DNA of 58,899 nt from Melampsora larici-populina 98AG31 (lineage: Eukaryota > Basidiomycota > Pucciniomycetes > Pucciniales > Melampsoraceae), in assembly GCF_000204055.1 (NCBI RefSeq), contig NW_006768870.1:9083-67981 (forward strand), read 5' to 3'. Numbering within the stretch: position 1 is the stretch's first letter; each line of letters starts with the position of its first letter. Under the pieces are notes generated by a model. It did no database searches and had not been told where the DNA came from. It saw nothing but the letters and a program-made list of their open reading frames with translations. Positions 43,905 to 55,085 of this stretch are shown here, piece by piece. A program made the translations under genes and the position numbers.

Positions 43905-44945
43905 ATGGCTAGGAGAAAAACAATCGAATCCAATCCCCTATCTTTCAAAGAACGTGATGACCTAAACAAGCCGGACATCAAGAATCGTTTAGAGAAATCT
44001 ACCATCGCCAAATACACATCAGGATACAGGAGATTCCTGAAGTTCTGCAAGGAACACCACGTCCGAGTCTACCCAAGTGAAACAAATCTTTGTCATTTTA
44101 TCTCAGTCATCTCTAGAGAGGTAAACCCGGATACAGTAGGAAAGTACCTTACAGGCATCTCCTACAGCATGAGGGATCAATTTCCCATTGTCATCATCTC
44201 CCGACAATCAGTCAAGGTCAAAGATACGCTCCGAGGCTGCCAGAAATTATTCTCAAAACCGATTGTACGAGCTAATGCTTCCACTATATACAATATCAGC
44301 ATTGCAGCAAAATGTTTCAATTCGACCTTTGACGATGCACTCTTCAACACCATCTTGGCTCTCGGCTTCGCAGGATTACACCGCCTAGGTGAACTCACGA
44401 TACCTGACACAAAAAGTCTACAAAACAATAGGAAATGTATCAGAAGGTCTTCGCTAGTCATATCTTTGTGCGGTTCCGTAGCGTGTTACAACTTGCCGTA
44501 CCATAAAGGCGATCCTCAGTACAAGGGAACACCGGTAGCGATTGTAAGCAGACCAGGTGATCAAACCTGTCCAATCAAAACACTCCTCCAATACACCGTA
44601 GCTCGCGATAAACGTTTCCCTATCTACCCTTTTTGGCTGGTTCGAGAGAACGGTCATCAACCCACCAGGAGTTGGTTCATGAATCGCCTACGAGAAATCT
44701 TTGGACGTTCAAGAACAGGTCACTCACTTCGCGCAGGAGGAGCAACAGCGTACGCCCAAAACGGCATGGATATGGACACAATCCAATGCATTGGAAGATG
44801 GTCATCCGAAGCTTTCAGATCATACATTCACACTCACCCCCTCCTAAACTTGAACAACACTCAGCGCATTACTCAAGCGGCTGGTTTTACCACGGGAAAG
44901 CACATTGAGTTTCCTGGAGCCGTGCTCGTAAGCTACACCTCATAG
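43905..44945 (+). CDS. Tyrosine recombinase of the Ngaro-type element
   Basis: 346 residues, open throughout. An N-terminal SAM-like helical domain (KYTSGYRRFLKFCKEH) precedes the catalytic domain. The catalytic Arg is in GFAGLHRLGELT, His-x-x-Arg in GHSLRAGGATAYAQNGM, Trp in GRWSSEAF and the nucleophilic Tyr in RSYIHTHP. This replaces a retroviral integrase and inserts a circular cDNA. It starts 71 bp after the RT stop, so the coding order is as in Ngaro elements. Single-copy host recombinases look different; the position argues for an element gene. Confidence 0.9.
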   Translation: MARRKTIESNPLSFKERDDLNKPDIKNRLEKSTIAKYTSGYRRFLKFCKEHHVRVYPSETNLCHFISVISREVNPDTVGKYLTGISYSMRDQFPIVIISRQSVKVKDTLRGCQKLFSKPIVRANASTIYNISIAAKCFNSTFDDALFNTILALGFAGLHRLGELTIPDTKSLQNNRKCIRRSSLVISLCGSVACYNLPYHKGDPQYKGTPVAIVSRPGDQTCPIKTLLQYTVARDKRFPIYPFWLVRENGHQPTRSWFMNRLREIFGRSRTGHSLRAGGATAYAQNGMDMDTIQCIGRWSSEAFRSYIHTHPLLNLNNTQRITQAAGFTTGKHIEFPGAVLVSYTS

Positions 44946-46039
44946 ATGCCAATCTATCAAAGTCGAAAGACTTCTTCACAACATTCAGATTGCTAATCTT
45001 ATGTTGCTTCACTTCATCTTTTACAGCCGTGGGCCAGTAAAAAATGAAGCCCCGTCGAGACTAGACAGTCACCGGGCAGCGCCAAGTAAGTCTTCCTTGC
45101 AAAGACTGTAATTCTTATTCATATTGCGCTAACTTCAAAAACCGTACCACAGGTTTTTTGTCATAGGAGGCGATCCCGCCGTACCCTAACTCACCAAGTG
45201 GTAGAAACACCTCCCTTGGAAAAACTGTCAGTATTCTCGTTGAAGAACACAAGTTTTTACTCAACCAAAAAATCATAAGCGGCTGACTAGAAATCTAAAA
45301 ATCAATCATCACGCAATGAAAATAATCTTTAAGCAGTACACAGAGTCCTACACCATTCCTCGATTTCGAAGAAATCTCACCTACATCACTACTCAAATAC
45401 ATACCATCACTACTCTATATACTACGAGGGTGGTAGAACTCGCATCATTTGTTTAGTCTTAGTTTATTTGTGCTGTTTCTTCTCAGTCAGGCTTCTTTAC
45501 CATATGTCAATTAAGCCTGCCCTCTGCGGCCGTTTAGCGTGAACCAGATACAACAAGTATCCAAATCGAAAAAGACACATTCCCATTGTACCAATGTTTT
45601 TTTATATTAATGTTACAGAAACCCAAAGGAACGACGGTTTCTGTATAATTCCATTAAATCACGTGATGAGTAAGGGATCGATGTCCCGGTACGAAACTGG
45701 ATTTGGTACAGGGACAATAACAGAAAGCTCCCCCAACGTCTTTTGAAAGTAAGACGCATTATCATTCTCTTACTATTCAAAATCCAACAAATCCCAGAAA
45801 TCCCTTTTCACTCATCACCAAAAATTCTTCAATTTTCTCAGTAATAAGAGGTAATAAGAATAGTAATTTCTCATTTCATTTTCATTTCATTTTCTTTGAA
45901 AACAATAAACCCTACTTGAAAAAATTATAAACAACATAAATATTAAAATAAACCTTCAATTACGATAATTCTTATGAAAATATACCTCTTAAAACGACCC
46001 CTATTTAGATATCTCATCACCTAAAGATCTCAGTCAATT
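44946..46039. other. 3' region of the Ngaro-type element and host spacer
   Basis: Probably contains the element's 3' split repeats: a structured GC-rich block near 45030-45080 (CCCCGTCGAGACTAGACAGT) is a candidate. An AT-rich stretch follows, leading into the truncated reading frame at 46040. No gene is seen. Confidence 0.45.
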
Positions 46040-46213
46040 ATGTCAGCTCAAGATTTCGCAGATAAAGTCGATGAATTGAATATAGATCCTAAAAATAAAA
46101 ACCCCATAACCCCCTCGACGTCGACCGAAAATAATCAACCTAAAAGTAGAACTTGATCAGGTGGTGGGAAAGGAAGGAAAGGAGACACATCAAATGATTT
46201 AAAAGAAAACTAG
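46040..46213 (+). pseudogene. Truncated 5' coding fragment cut off by the Helitron
   Basis: ATG at 46040 starts a hydrophilic frame (MSAQDFADKVDELNIDPKNK...) with normal-looking codon use after an AT-rich leader. It meets TGA at 46154-46156, continues in frame as SGGGKGRKGD, then ends in TAG exactly where the Helitron 3' terminus begins (46210). It looks like the N-terminus of a host gene, disordered and Lys/Gly-rich, whose remainder is lost or displaced. The family is not recognised. Confidence 0.4.
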
Positions 46214-46237
46214 AGCATCGGGGGCGGCCCGCCGCCC
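46210..46237 (-). repeat. Helitron 3' terminus (hairpin plus CTAG)
   Basis: On the minus strand a 7-bp GC hairpin (arms 46222-46228 and 46231-46237) is followed by CCCGATGCT and CTAG. The next host base is T, as expected for insertion between A and T. Confidence 0.75.
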
Positions 46238-47200
46238 TTTCGCACTGCGTTTTGTTTCTCCTCCCTTCGCTGCAATTAGCCGCGACGTTTTCCCAATTAC
46301 ATGTCAAGCATTTGTAAAGTTGCTTCTACACCCTTCACCATTCCATAAAATTGTACAATTCCTCATTACTCGCAATTGGCTATCGTTGTGAGCGGTACCG
46401 CTCTACATCGTCATTGTCCCCTTACGACACCTTTATCCATAGTACATGTGGCGGACCCCGTCCTTGATACTCCACAACTCTCATATACTTTACGCCATCG
46501 ATGATCTCTACGTTGTAATTATTTCCCATCGCATTGTTACCTCTTGCATACTCGATCCCGGCAGACTCGGTCCCGCTCTGCAAAACGCAGACCTGGGAAG
46601 GGAATTAAGTAAACGAACAACGATAGCCCGTTCAGTTACGGTACCTCCTATTTCATTCTTATGTTTTGCTTACCGTAGAATCCGCAATACATGTTTTGCT
46701 CTCGACTTCAAGCACCATTCCGTCACTATAACTGTGATTCATCTATATCATTAGTAGCCGTTAAGCAGTCGAATATCCACACAGACATGGAGTGTAAATC
46801 AAGCTTACTTTCGATTCAGGAAGTGTATCTTTGCAGGCAGAAGTTTTATATTCGAGCTCAAGGTTTTTGGAAGAAGCGCATATCCGGTCAGAGAATGTAT
46901 CTTGCCTTTCACCATCACATTTCACCGGGTATGATTAACAGACATTCCTCACACGCGCAAAGCGCACTGGCATCATTTGACGCAAATTGCTTCACGTTGG
47001 CATTCTGGTATTGTGCATTTCAATTTCAATTACCGCACTGACAATCTTCATTACATTTCAAGCATATGACATTAATAATCTGCAGGCGACGGTGACCATA
47101 TTTTCTCATACCCCATTACTGCTCGCTTCCCCTCTAGTGACTCAAGCCTCCTCCCGATCCGTCGCCATTCATCCGAACCGATTTGCGCACCAAAGATACA
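46238..47200. other. Helitron interior, no clear gene
   Basis: Non-coding 3' part of the Helitron. The plus-strand open frames (46446-46754, 46691-47041) show no domain and lie antisense to the element's genes. Confidence 0.5.
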
Positions 47201-47962
47201 TCAGATAGCTGCAATGCTCATCAGTATTTCGTTCAAAGTATTCATGCAGGTCCTACGTACTTTTATAATCCAACCGCCATTCCAATCAGACCACCCGATT
47301 CCATTTCCGTTCACGTCAATCACATTGCCCTTCGCAATCAACGCGGCGGTTTTCGGCGTCAATGTGTCATTCTCATAGATGTAATCTGCTGTAAACTCAA
47401 CCCATAATAATCTCTGCGACACCGTTGTCAGTATAAACTCGAACTGGACGTGCAAAGAACTCACGGTCATATCCCATTGTCGATGCTGAAGGCTCGCACA
47501 GCAATAATTCCCCTCTTCAACTGTTCCTTTTGCACGTCGGTTGTCCAAAACTATTCCACGACCTGGAATCTTCAACGAGTTGACAGGCGACGTCAGCGCC
47601 TCTTGGCTTAAATCCAATGTTGTGACCGAGTCTCTCTCTAGGAAGAGGTGCTGTGTTGGTGTCCAGTTCTCCATCGCAACCACTCCCATGAAACTGTACC
47701 AACGCCCGCATTGCAGTTGTTTTTCTCTTGACTCATCAATCACAATGCATGGCACGTGTGTCACCAAACCAATTTCAACCACTGCCTCCAATCGATATCC
47801 TACGCGCTCCTGTCCCAGTCTATGGAAATATGGAATCTGTGGATCAATCAGTATCTCGGTCAATGTATCATTCATTGTACGTACTTCTTCGGCAAACTTG
47901 AACACTCCATTGCACCGTAACGGGAGTTTCTCACAGCGTTTGATACCTTGCAGCTCTGACAT
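47201..47962 (-). CDS. Helitron downstream open frame, possible OB-fold protein
   Basis: Uninterrupted 253-residue frame (MSELQGIKRCEKLPLRCN...) on the same strand as the Rep-helicase and about 540 bp beyond its stop, inside the Helitron 3' end. Alternating beta-strand-like segments (VGYRLEAVVEIGLVTHVPCI; GRWYSFMGVVAMENWTPTQH) suggest an OB-fold. Some Helitrons carry RPA-like single-strand DNA-binding proteins, so this is a plausible accessory; the assignment is by context and not by a clear motif. It is the only fully open frame of this Helitron, which argues that it was under selection or is young. Confidence 0.5.
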   Translation of the reverse strand: MSELQGIKRCEKLPLRCNGVFKFAEEVRTMNDTLTEILIDPQIPYFHRLGQERVGYRLEAVVEIGLVTHVPCIVIDESREKQLQCGRWYSFMGVVAMENWTPTQHLFLERDSVTTLDLSQEALTSPVNSLKIPGRGIVLDNRRAKGTVEEGNYCCASLQHRQWDMTVSSLHVQFEFILTTVSQRLLWVEFTADYIYENDTLTPKTAALIAKGNVIDVNGNGIGWSDWNGGWIIKVRRTCMNTLNEILMSIAAI

Positions 47963-48151
47963 TCCTTCTGTAGAGAGTTGATATCGTCGTAATTTTTTTA
48001 GGTTGTATGCTCGTAGTTGTTATGTGATTTTGTGACAGTGGCAAATCGCTTCATAATTTTCTTTGTTGAAGTCCTGTTATGCTTTATAGCAAACTTTGTC
48101 TCCAACAGTCCATGTTGCACAGTGGCTAACTGGCTCTCCTGCCATCCACAT

Positions 48152-48255
48152 TGCAAAGTAGCCCGAGACCTAGTTCAAATCACAATCCGCGTATCCTTAA
48201 TTCTGCAAAGTAGCCCGAGACCTAGTTCAAATCACAATCCGTGTATCCTGAATTC
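48152..48255. repeat. 52-bp tandem repeat, two copies
   Basis: TGCAAAGTAGCCCGAGACCT starts both units (48152 and 48204); they differ at two bases (CGCG/CGTG, CTTAATTC/CTGAATTC). Lies between the Helitron helicase stop and the downstream frame. No known function. Confidence 0.85.
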
Positions 48256-50207
48256 TTTCGATTCACAGATGGAGACTATCCACCTCTCCGGTGACCGCAT
48301 ACAATCAACGCCATTTTTAATGGCAGCGTTTCAGCGCTATTAGGCTGTCTGCTCGCCATTATGAGCATAGACACATCTGCAATTTTGCACACTCAATCGC
48401 AAACAAAATCTGTTGTAATACATTTCATGTCTGCAGCGTACACTTTTCTTAGCTAAAAAACACATAATTAAAATGAATCATTGCTCTGTGAATGCTTGAT
48501 CTACAACAAAATGTCATGAAAGACGATATTTTTTGTCTCCGCACTTTTGGAATCATTCGACATGCATACCATAATCTTGTCGGCGCGAGTGCATCTTGAG
48601 AGTGCAACGTAAAGTTGGCCGTGTGAGAAGACTGGGCTCGGCAAAAAAAGTACAACATTATCGACGCTTTGACCTTGTGATTTATTCACCGTCATACAGA
48701 ATGCCGGCGCGATTGGGTACTGAAATCTGTAAAACGGTAGTGGGCATGTGGACCCGCCAGTATGATGTAAGTTGATTTGTGGCAATGTAATCAGGGTCCC
48801 CATGCGACTTCCTGTGATGATCCGACAGGACAACACTCTTCTACCCACATGCGTAACGACCATTCTCGTGCCGTTACACAAACCGCGCCGCATATTGAGG
48901 TTGCGTAACAGAATTATTGGCATTCCGGCCTTCAAACGCAGTGAATGCACTGGAAAATTTGGAACAGTGAAAGTGTTGAGCATTTCAGGAGTCAGAGGTT
49001 CACATGATGTCGCATCATCATTCGAGTCGATGGATTCTGAGTAAAATGTTTCCCCCTCGAGTTGATCCATCATTTTGTCGTTGATATTGGTAACATATCT
49101 GTTAAGCGGCGTTATAATACACCGTTCACTATAGTACTTCGACAGATTTGACCAATTCGAATCTTTCACCATTCTATTTGCCTCTTTGTATAATCCCACA
49201 GCTAGTGATTCGTCAAAAGTTTTAGCCAAGGAGATTGTCTTATGCGCGATATGTTCCAAAGTGATATCTGCGTCAATTTCTATTTGCAATTCCCCGGATC
49301 CTACTTGCAGTCACCATTTTCCATAGGCAGCGTTTCGATTGGCGACATCTGGTGCAACCCCCTCGCTGTCCAGTCGTACGTTTGCAGTCAATCTATGCCG
49401 ATGAAGGCTGTGCCATAAGTGTGATTTTCTCAAAGAGGCCTCGGCTTGTTGGGCAGTCGTACCTCTCGGGATGACCGGCAAAGTCTGTCGAAAGTCACCG
49501 GAAAAGAGCATCATAATTCCTCCAAAAGGTGCGTCTTGATTGCGCAGTTCTCGTAAAGACCGGTCAGCGCAATGAACGTCAGCTTTATTCTGCATTGAGA
49601 TTTCATCCCAGACTATTAATGTCACTCTTCTAAGTCTTGCGCTGAGCTCGTCTCGGCCGGAGAATTTGCATCTTGAATCTTGTCTGCATTGATGGGTATT
49701 TTCAATGCCGTGTGTGCTGTTGTGCCTTTAAATAATATTAATGCAGCTATACCCGACGACGCCACTGCCACGACTTCATGACCTACCGCATTACAATAAT
49801 GCAGGATTGAATTCAACAGGACGGTTTTCCCCGTGCCGCCGGGTCCGTCGAGAAAATGCATGCCGCCATTATTTGCGACAATACCAGCTTTTATCTTTCG
49901 AAAGACGTCTATCTGCTCTGCATTCATCAAATCTAGGGAGTTTTCCAAAATCTCTACGCTCTCTTCGCTGGTCGTTTCATCTTCCTCGTCCATTGAGATC
50001 AAAGCGGCGTAGGCAGTCAGTAATGAAGTGTCTGGCTGCGGCAAACTCGCTCCGGCGAGCGTCATTCCCACTTCTTCAAGCGCCATCGCCATGCGAGACA
50101 ATCCAAGCGCTGTAATCATGGGTTCCGTAGGCACCTCGTCGGGATTGTACTGCATCATTGCGTACTTGCAATCATCGCACAAAAACGTTGAAAATTGTTG
50201 CCAAATC

Positions 50208-50454
50208 TGATGCACAGTGCTGAGTCAAAGGATCAGTACAAGCAAATAGGAAAGGTAATTCATTACTTTGATAACTAACCTGAGTTAAAGGATCAGTACA
50301 AGCAAATAGGAAAGGTGAGGAAATAGAATAGAACCGCACCACTACAAGCTTTACTAGATATACTCAGGAATGTCACATGGCTTTCACAAGGTTTAGATAG
50401 GCATCCAGCACATAACACTAGTACAGTAGCTAGCACGTAAGTTAATGTCTAACA
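50208..50454 (-). repeat. 3' LTR of the Copia element
   Basis: 247 bp, TG...CA ends in plus orientation. An internal near-repeat CAAAGGATCAGTACAAGCAA occurs twice within the LTR. One base differs from the other LTR. Confidence 0.97.
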
Positions 50455-50462
50455 CCCCCCCC
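50455..50462 (-). promoter_or_regulatory. Polypurine tract of the Copia element
   Basis: Eight C on the plus strand (GGGGGGGG on the coding strand) directly against the 3' LTR, the expected primer for plus-strand DNA synthesis. Confidence 0.8.
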
Positions 50463-50581
50463 TTGCTGATGACTAGATTAGACCGAAAAGAAAAGAAAAA
50501 AAAAGAATCATGAGAAGCAAAAATAATTGAATAATATAATGAAATATATTTTAAAGAAAGAAAGAAAGAAATGAACTATGA

Positions 50582-53500
50582 TCAAATTATATTTAGAGCA
50601 TTTCGATGCTTTTCTAATAGTACCTTTGGTAGTGCTTTAGTGAACATATCTGCACACATATCAGCAGACAAGACATGGCATAAATTTACTACTCCGTCTT
50701 TAACACATCCTCTTACAAAATGATATCTTGTATGTATGTGTTTTGTTCTTGAATGATGAGAGGGGTTTTTTGCTAGCGCCTCTGCTCCTTCGTTATCACA
50801 GCATACAGTAATTGCTTTATCCTTAATCACACCCAATTCACCCAACATATAAAAAAGCCAACGAGCTTCACGACACAAGTCTGACATGGCCATATATTCG
50901 GCTTCGGTACTGGATAGAAACGTTGTTTTCTGCTTGCGAGATCTCCATGATATAGCTCCAATACCTAACTTGAACACGTAACCTGTTGTTGATTTGCGTT
51001 TGTGGCGATCTTCTGCCCAGTCCGCATCTGAGTAAGCAACAGCATCTAAAGTTTTTCCACCAAGAAGAAGTTTCTTATCTTTTGTGCTGTTTAAGTAAGC
51101 CAGAATTCGAAGTGCGGATTCCCAGTGAGAATGGTTTGGCTTTTGTAGAAATTGGGAGAGACGGTTTACTGGAAATGAGATGTCTGGTCTGGAACATTGA
51201 GCAACCCACAGAAGACCTCCAATAAGGCTGGAGTACGGTTGTTGAAACTCTTCATCCTCAGTAGATGGAACAAGTAGTTTGAAGGCATCGGTGGTGGGAG
51301 TTTTGCACGGTTTGAAATCAGATGGAAGGAATTTTTCAGCCAGGTCTTCAATGTAGTGTGATTGAGAGATAGATGCAGTTGTTTGAGATTCACGATTAAT
51401 TTGAAGTGATAGGAAATGAGAAAGAGGCTCATCCTTGGAGATTTCAAATCGTCCATGAAGAGATTTGCATGTAGAGGAGATAAATTCATCGGTTCCGGTG
51501 ATTGATAGATCATCAACATGTACTACAATTAGGCCTGAAAGTTGATCATTGTTTTTTCGTAGATATAGGGATGGGTCATGAGATGATTGAACTAAACCCA
51601 ATGAGATTAGGAATTCATGAAGTGTCTTGTTCCACGCTCTTGGAGATTGTTTAAGACCATAAAGAGATCTTAAGATTTGACAAACCCATTCCGGTCGATC
51701 AGGGTCAATAAATCCCTCAGGTTGCTCCATATAGATATGTTCATCAAGATCACCGTTCAGGAAAGCAGTCTTGATGTCCACACTCCTGGCCTTCCAACCT
51801 TTTTGTGCCATGATGGTTATTAGGACACGGAGAGACTCTTGACGGCTTGTAGGTGAAAAAACTTCATGAAAATCTATTCCCTTAATTTGGGAGAACCCTA
51901 GAGCAACAAGACGAGCTTTTAGTTTGTCAACTGACTTGTCAACATTTCGTTTAGTCTTGAACACCCATTTGCATCGTATAATGCGACGACAAGCAGGACG
52001 AGGAACCAGACGCCATGTCTCCTTTCCAACAAGTGACTCAAACTCTGATACCGCAGCTTTTCTCCATGCCTCCCAATTGAGTGATTTCTTTGCTTGCTTG
52101 TAGGACTTAGGGTCGGGTTCACAAGCAACATTCCCATATTCACCATACCGATCAGGAGGTCGACGAGTACGAGTTGGAAGTTGACGTATAGGAAGCCGAT
52201 TGGAGATATTGGGTTGGATTTTGGGTAGGGAAACAGGATGAGGTCGCTCAGACTCCAGTTCTGGCCAGGGAAGAGTTTGGGGTTGACTATTTAGTGGAGG
52301 GGAGGAAGATAATATTGAGATACCAGGAAAATTTGATTCAAAGAATTTTGCAGATGTAGATTTGATCAAGTTTTGATTTGATACATCAAATATATAATAT
52401 CCTCGATTGTTTTTCAGATATGCAACAAACACTCCTTGACGGGCTCGGGATTCTAGTTTTGACTTCGTATCAGGAACATGGTACCAAACTTCACAGCCAA
52501 ACGAGTGGAAGTCCTCCGGTTTGCGTTCTGGGAACCCACTCAGTGTCACAGGAGACGTAAATTTCTCATTTGTGCACGTAGGTAGGTGATTGTATGACTC
52601 GGTGCAATACGACAGTGCATAAGGCCAGAAGGTGACAGGGAAATTAGATTCAATGAGTGAGCATCTGATCTTTTCTTTGATGGTGCGATTCCAACGTTCA
52701 GAGACTCCGTTCAGTTGAGGGCAGTGAGCAGGACCCATGGTCTGTTGAATTCCACGATCAGAGCAAAAAGATGCGAATTTGTTTGATGTATACTCTCCTC
52801 CATTATCCGATCGTAGCTCATGCACTTTAACACCCGGAATGGACTCAACTTCATTTATGAATTTCTTAAAGCAGTTGAAGGTATCAGACTTATGACGGAT
52901 TGGAAAACTACGAGCAAACTTGGAATAATCATCAAGGAAGAACACAAAAAATTTACATCCATCACGTCCCACAGTAGAATATTCTGAAACATCTGAATGA
53001 ATGACAGAAAATGGCTTCTTTGATTTGTATTCTGAACAAGAATGAAAGTTCCTTCTGCGCATTTTTCCTTGTATACATATACGACATTCACTGCAGGATT
53101 TAATTGATGAATTAGGTACTTCAATACCAGCCAATTTGAGTTTTCGTTTCAGAGTTTGGATGTTCGGATGATTGAACCGCCTGTGCCAGTAAAGCAGGTC
53201 GGTTTTAGCATTTTTGCATTGTTCCAATGAGTTGTTGGAGGTACGCACATATGATTTGTAATACAAACCACCGCGTCGAGGAGCACGACCCACAATATTG
53301 CCGGTGATAGTTGGCGACTGGTAGAAAACACATTCTTTGTTGTTGAACACAGATACAATTCCAGCATCGGATAGCTTTGAAACTGACATGAGTGGTTCTT
53401 TGAGTTTAGGGATGATAAGAGACTGATGAAGACTACCATCAGAAAAACCAGGGTTGAAACAACCTTTTGATGTCGAAGTGATAGATGAACCGTCGGCTAA

Positions 53501-54631
53501 TTGGACAGTTGTATGGTTGGATTTAGATTCATACACGAAGTCAGAGGATGGTAACATGTGGGAGGAGGCTCCTGAATCAACTACGATAGTGCCCGAAGAC
53601 GGAACTTTCTCAGAAATGTTTTGAATGGCATATGAGAAATCGGAATCATCATCTACTACAGATGGAACATTTTCATCAGAGTCACCACGAGGAGGGATAG
53701 AATTAGCGACAGAAGCTTTTTCAGCTTTGTTCGATTTTTCTAGTTGAGCTTTTAATTTCTCAATTTCTTGTTTCATTTCATCTAGAGCTGGATTATACTT
53801 CTGAGACCGTGTAAGTTTCTTAGGACATTCAGAGATAAGGTGTCCTCGTTCGCGACAATAGTTGCACGTCTTCGACTTAGTAGTCTCGGGCTTCGATTCT
53901 GAGGCTTTGTTTACTGATTCAATAGATATTGACGAATCAACTGTAGACTGTGAGATTGAGGTTATTGTCACTTCTTCTCGGATTGCAGTGATCAATTGAG
54001 TCGATGTGATTTCGTCGCGTTGAAGAAGGGGTGTGACAGTAGGTTTGAAAGAAGCGGGAAGCATTAGACATACAACCATAGACAAGATCTCATCTACGGT
54101 AAGTGGGCGTTGAGTGGTTACAATTGAATTCAGTCGTTCGGAGATTGAGAGGATTCTGTCAAGTTCAGTGTTGACATTGTTGGTTTCCATCTTGAAGGTA
54201 ACGAGTTTTTCCAACCAGTACATACAAGAACCAGCTGTGTTACCTTCATGTGCTTCCTTCAACGCCTTCCACATTCCTCGAGGATCTCCACGATGTTTGC
54301 GAAGAATCACAAGATTTGCAGGCATTACATAACGTGCAAGAGTCGCACATATCTTAGACTTGTCGGATTCATACGTCAAAGGTGGAGAAGAGGGAGTTGT
54401 ACCACTCATTACATAAGCATACACCTATGCACTAATACATGTATCCATCATGAAAGACCAGTCTAACCAGTTTGACCCAACTCCCGGAGCAGTTAACTTT
54501 TCAATACCTTCGGTGTGAAGATCATCCCGGCGGTATTGAGTCAGTTGAGTTGGAGGGGAGAAATCTTTTTGTTTTTCACCAGTTCCGGCTGAGGCTGAGT
54601 TACCAGCAGCAGGAGAAGAAGATGGATCCAT
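50582..54631 (-). CDS. Copia gag-pol polyprotein with one in-frame TAG
   Basis: The frame starts at 54631 (MDPSSSPAAGNSASAGTG). It meets a single TAG at 54425-54427 in CISA-stop-VYAYVMSG and then runs open for about 1280 codons to 50582. After the Gag region come a zinc knuckle (CNYCRERGHLISEC, about residue 185 of the long frame) and the protease VVDSGASSHML (about 282). The integrase region follows: LLYWHRRFNHPNIQTLKRKL, then the HSDVSEYS, DDYSKFARSF, LRSDNGGEYTS and NGVSERWNRTIKE motifs. The RT region has DIKTAFLNGDLDEHIYMEQP, SLYGLKQSPRAWN and the active site VVHVDDLSITG (about 971). RNase H has AYSDADWAED and SSTEAEYMAMS (about 1135). The domain order protease-integrase-RT-RNase H is diagnostic of Copia. 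Given the near-identical LTRs, the TAG is a new mutation, a suppressed stop or an unrecognised intron. Confidence 0.92.
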
Positions 54632-54823
54632 TTGTTGAATGCAGATTAAATAAAGTTAACTTTTATGTTGAAGATTGTAGATGAGATAAAGTTTAAAGTT
54701 TTAAATCAATCGATTGTATTGTTTTAGCGGTGAATCAATAGAGTTCGAGCTTCTGGACCTTTCCAAGACAGAAGTGATTCGAAGAAAAAAAAACTTGATG
54801 ATTGGTGTTAGATCGGAGAGCGA

Positions 54824-54838
54824 CTGGGGCTCATAACC
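54824..54838 (-). promoter_or_regulatory. Primer binding site matching the initiator tRNA-Met anticodon stem-loop
   Basis: Directly inside the 5' LTR the coding strand reads GGTTATGAGCCCCAG, whose complement CTGGGGCTCATAACC contains the CAT anticodon loop of initiator tRNA-Met (GGGCTCATAACCC-type). Drosophila copia and yeast Ty5 are known to prime from this internal part of the tRNA instead of its 3' end. Confidence 0.75.
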
Positions 54839-55085
54839 TGATGCACAGTGCTGAGTCAAAGGATCAGTACAAGCAAATAGGAAAGGTAATTCATTACTTT
54901 GATAACTAACCTGAGTCAAAGGATCAGTACAAGCAAATAGGAAAGGTGAGGAAATAGAATAGAACCGCACCACTACAAGCTTTACTAGATATACTCAGGA
55001 ATGTCACATGGCTTTCACAAGGTTTAGATAGGCATCCAGCACATAACACTAGTACAGTAGCTAGCACGTAAGTTAATGTCTAACA
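54839..55085 (-). repeat. 5' LTR of the Copia element
   Basis: 247 bp, same sequence as 50208-50454 apart from one base. It abuts the primer binding site at 54824-54838 and the AAATC target duplication at 55086-55090. Confidence 0.97.

Larger units (their letters stand above)
40260..44945 (+). mobile_element. DIRS/Ngaro-type tyrosine-recombinase retrotransposon (coding part)
   Basis: Three plus-strand genes in canonical order (gag, RT-RNase H, tyrosine recombinase), all open. There is no integrase, aspartic protease or LTR pair, and no methyltransferase domain, so Ngaro is a better fit than classic DIRS. The split direct repeats expected of Ngaro could not be identified by eye, so the true ends lie outside these coordinates. 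Confidence 0.85.
50208..55085 (-). mobile_element. Ty1/Copia LTR retrotransposon, very recent insertion
   Basis: 4878 bp, transcribed on the minus strand. The two 247-bp LTRs (50208-50454, 54839-55085) start TGATG, end CTAACA and differ at a single base that I can see (GAGTTAAAGG against GAGTCAAAGG). The flanks carry the 5-bp duplication AAATC (50203-50207 and 55086-55090). A primer binding site, polypurine tract and near-complete gag-pol are present. It lies in the Helitron helicase frame and is the youngest layer here. Confidence 0.97.

Noticed and set aside
47541..47981. 146-codon plus-strand frame
   Set aside because: Shadow of the minus-strand 253-residue Helitron frame.
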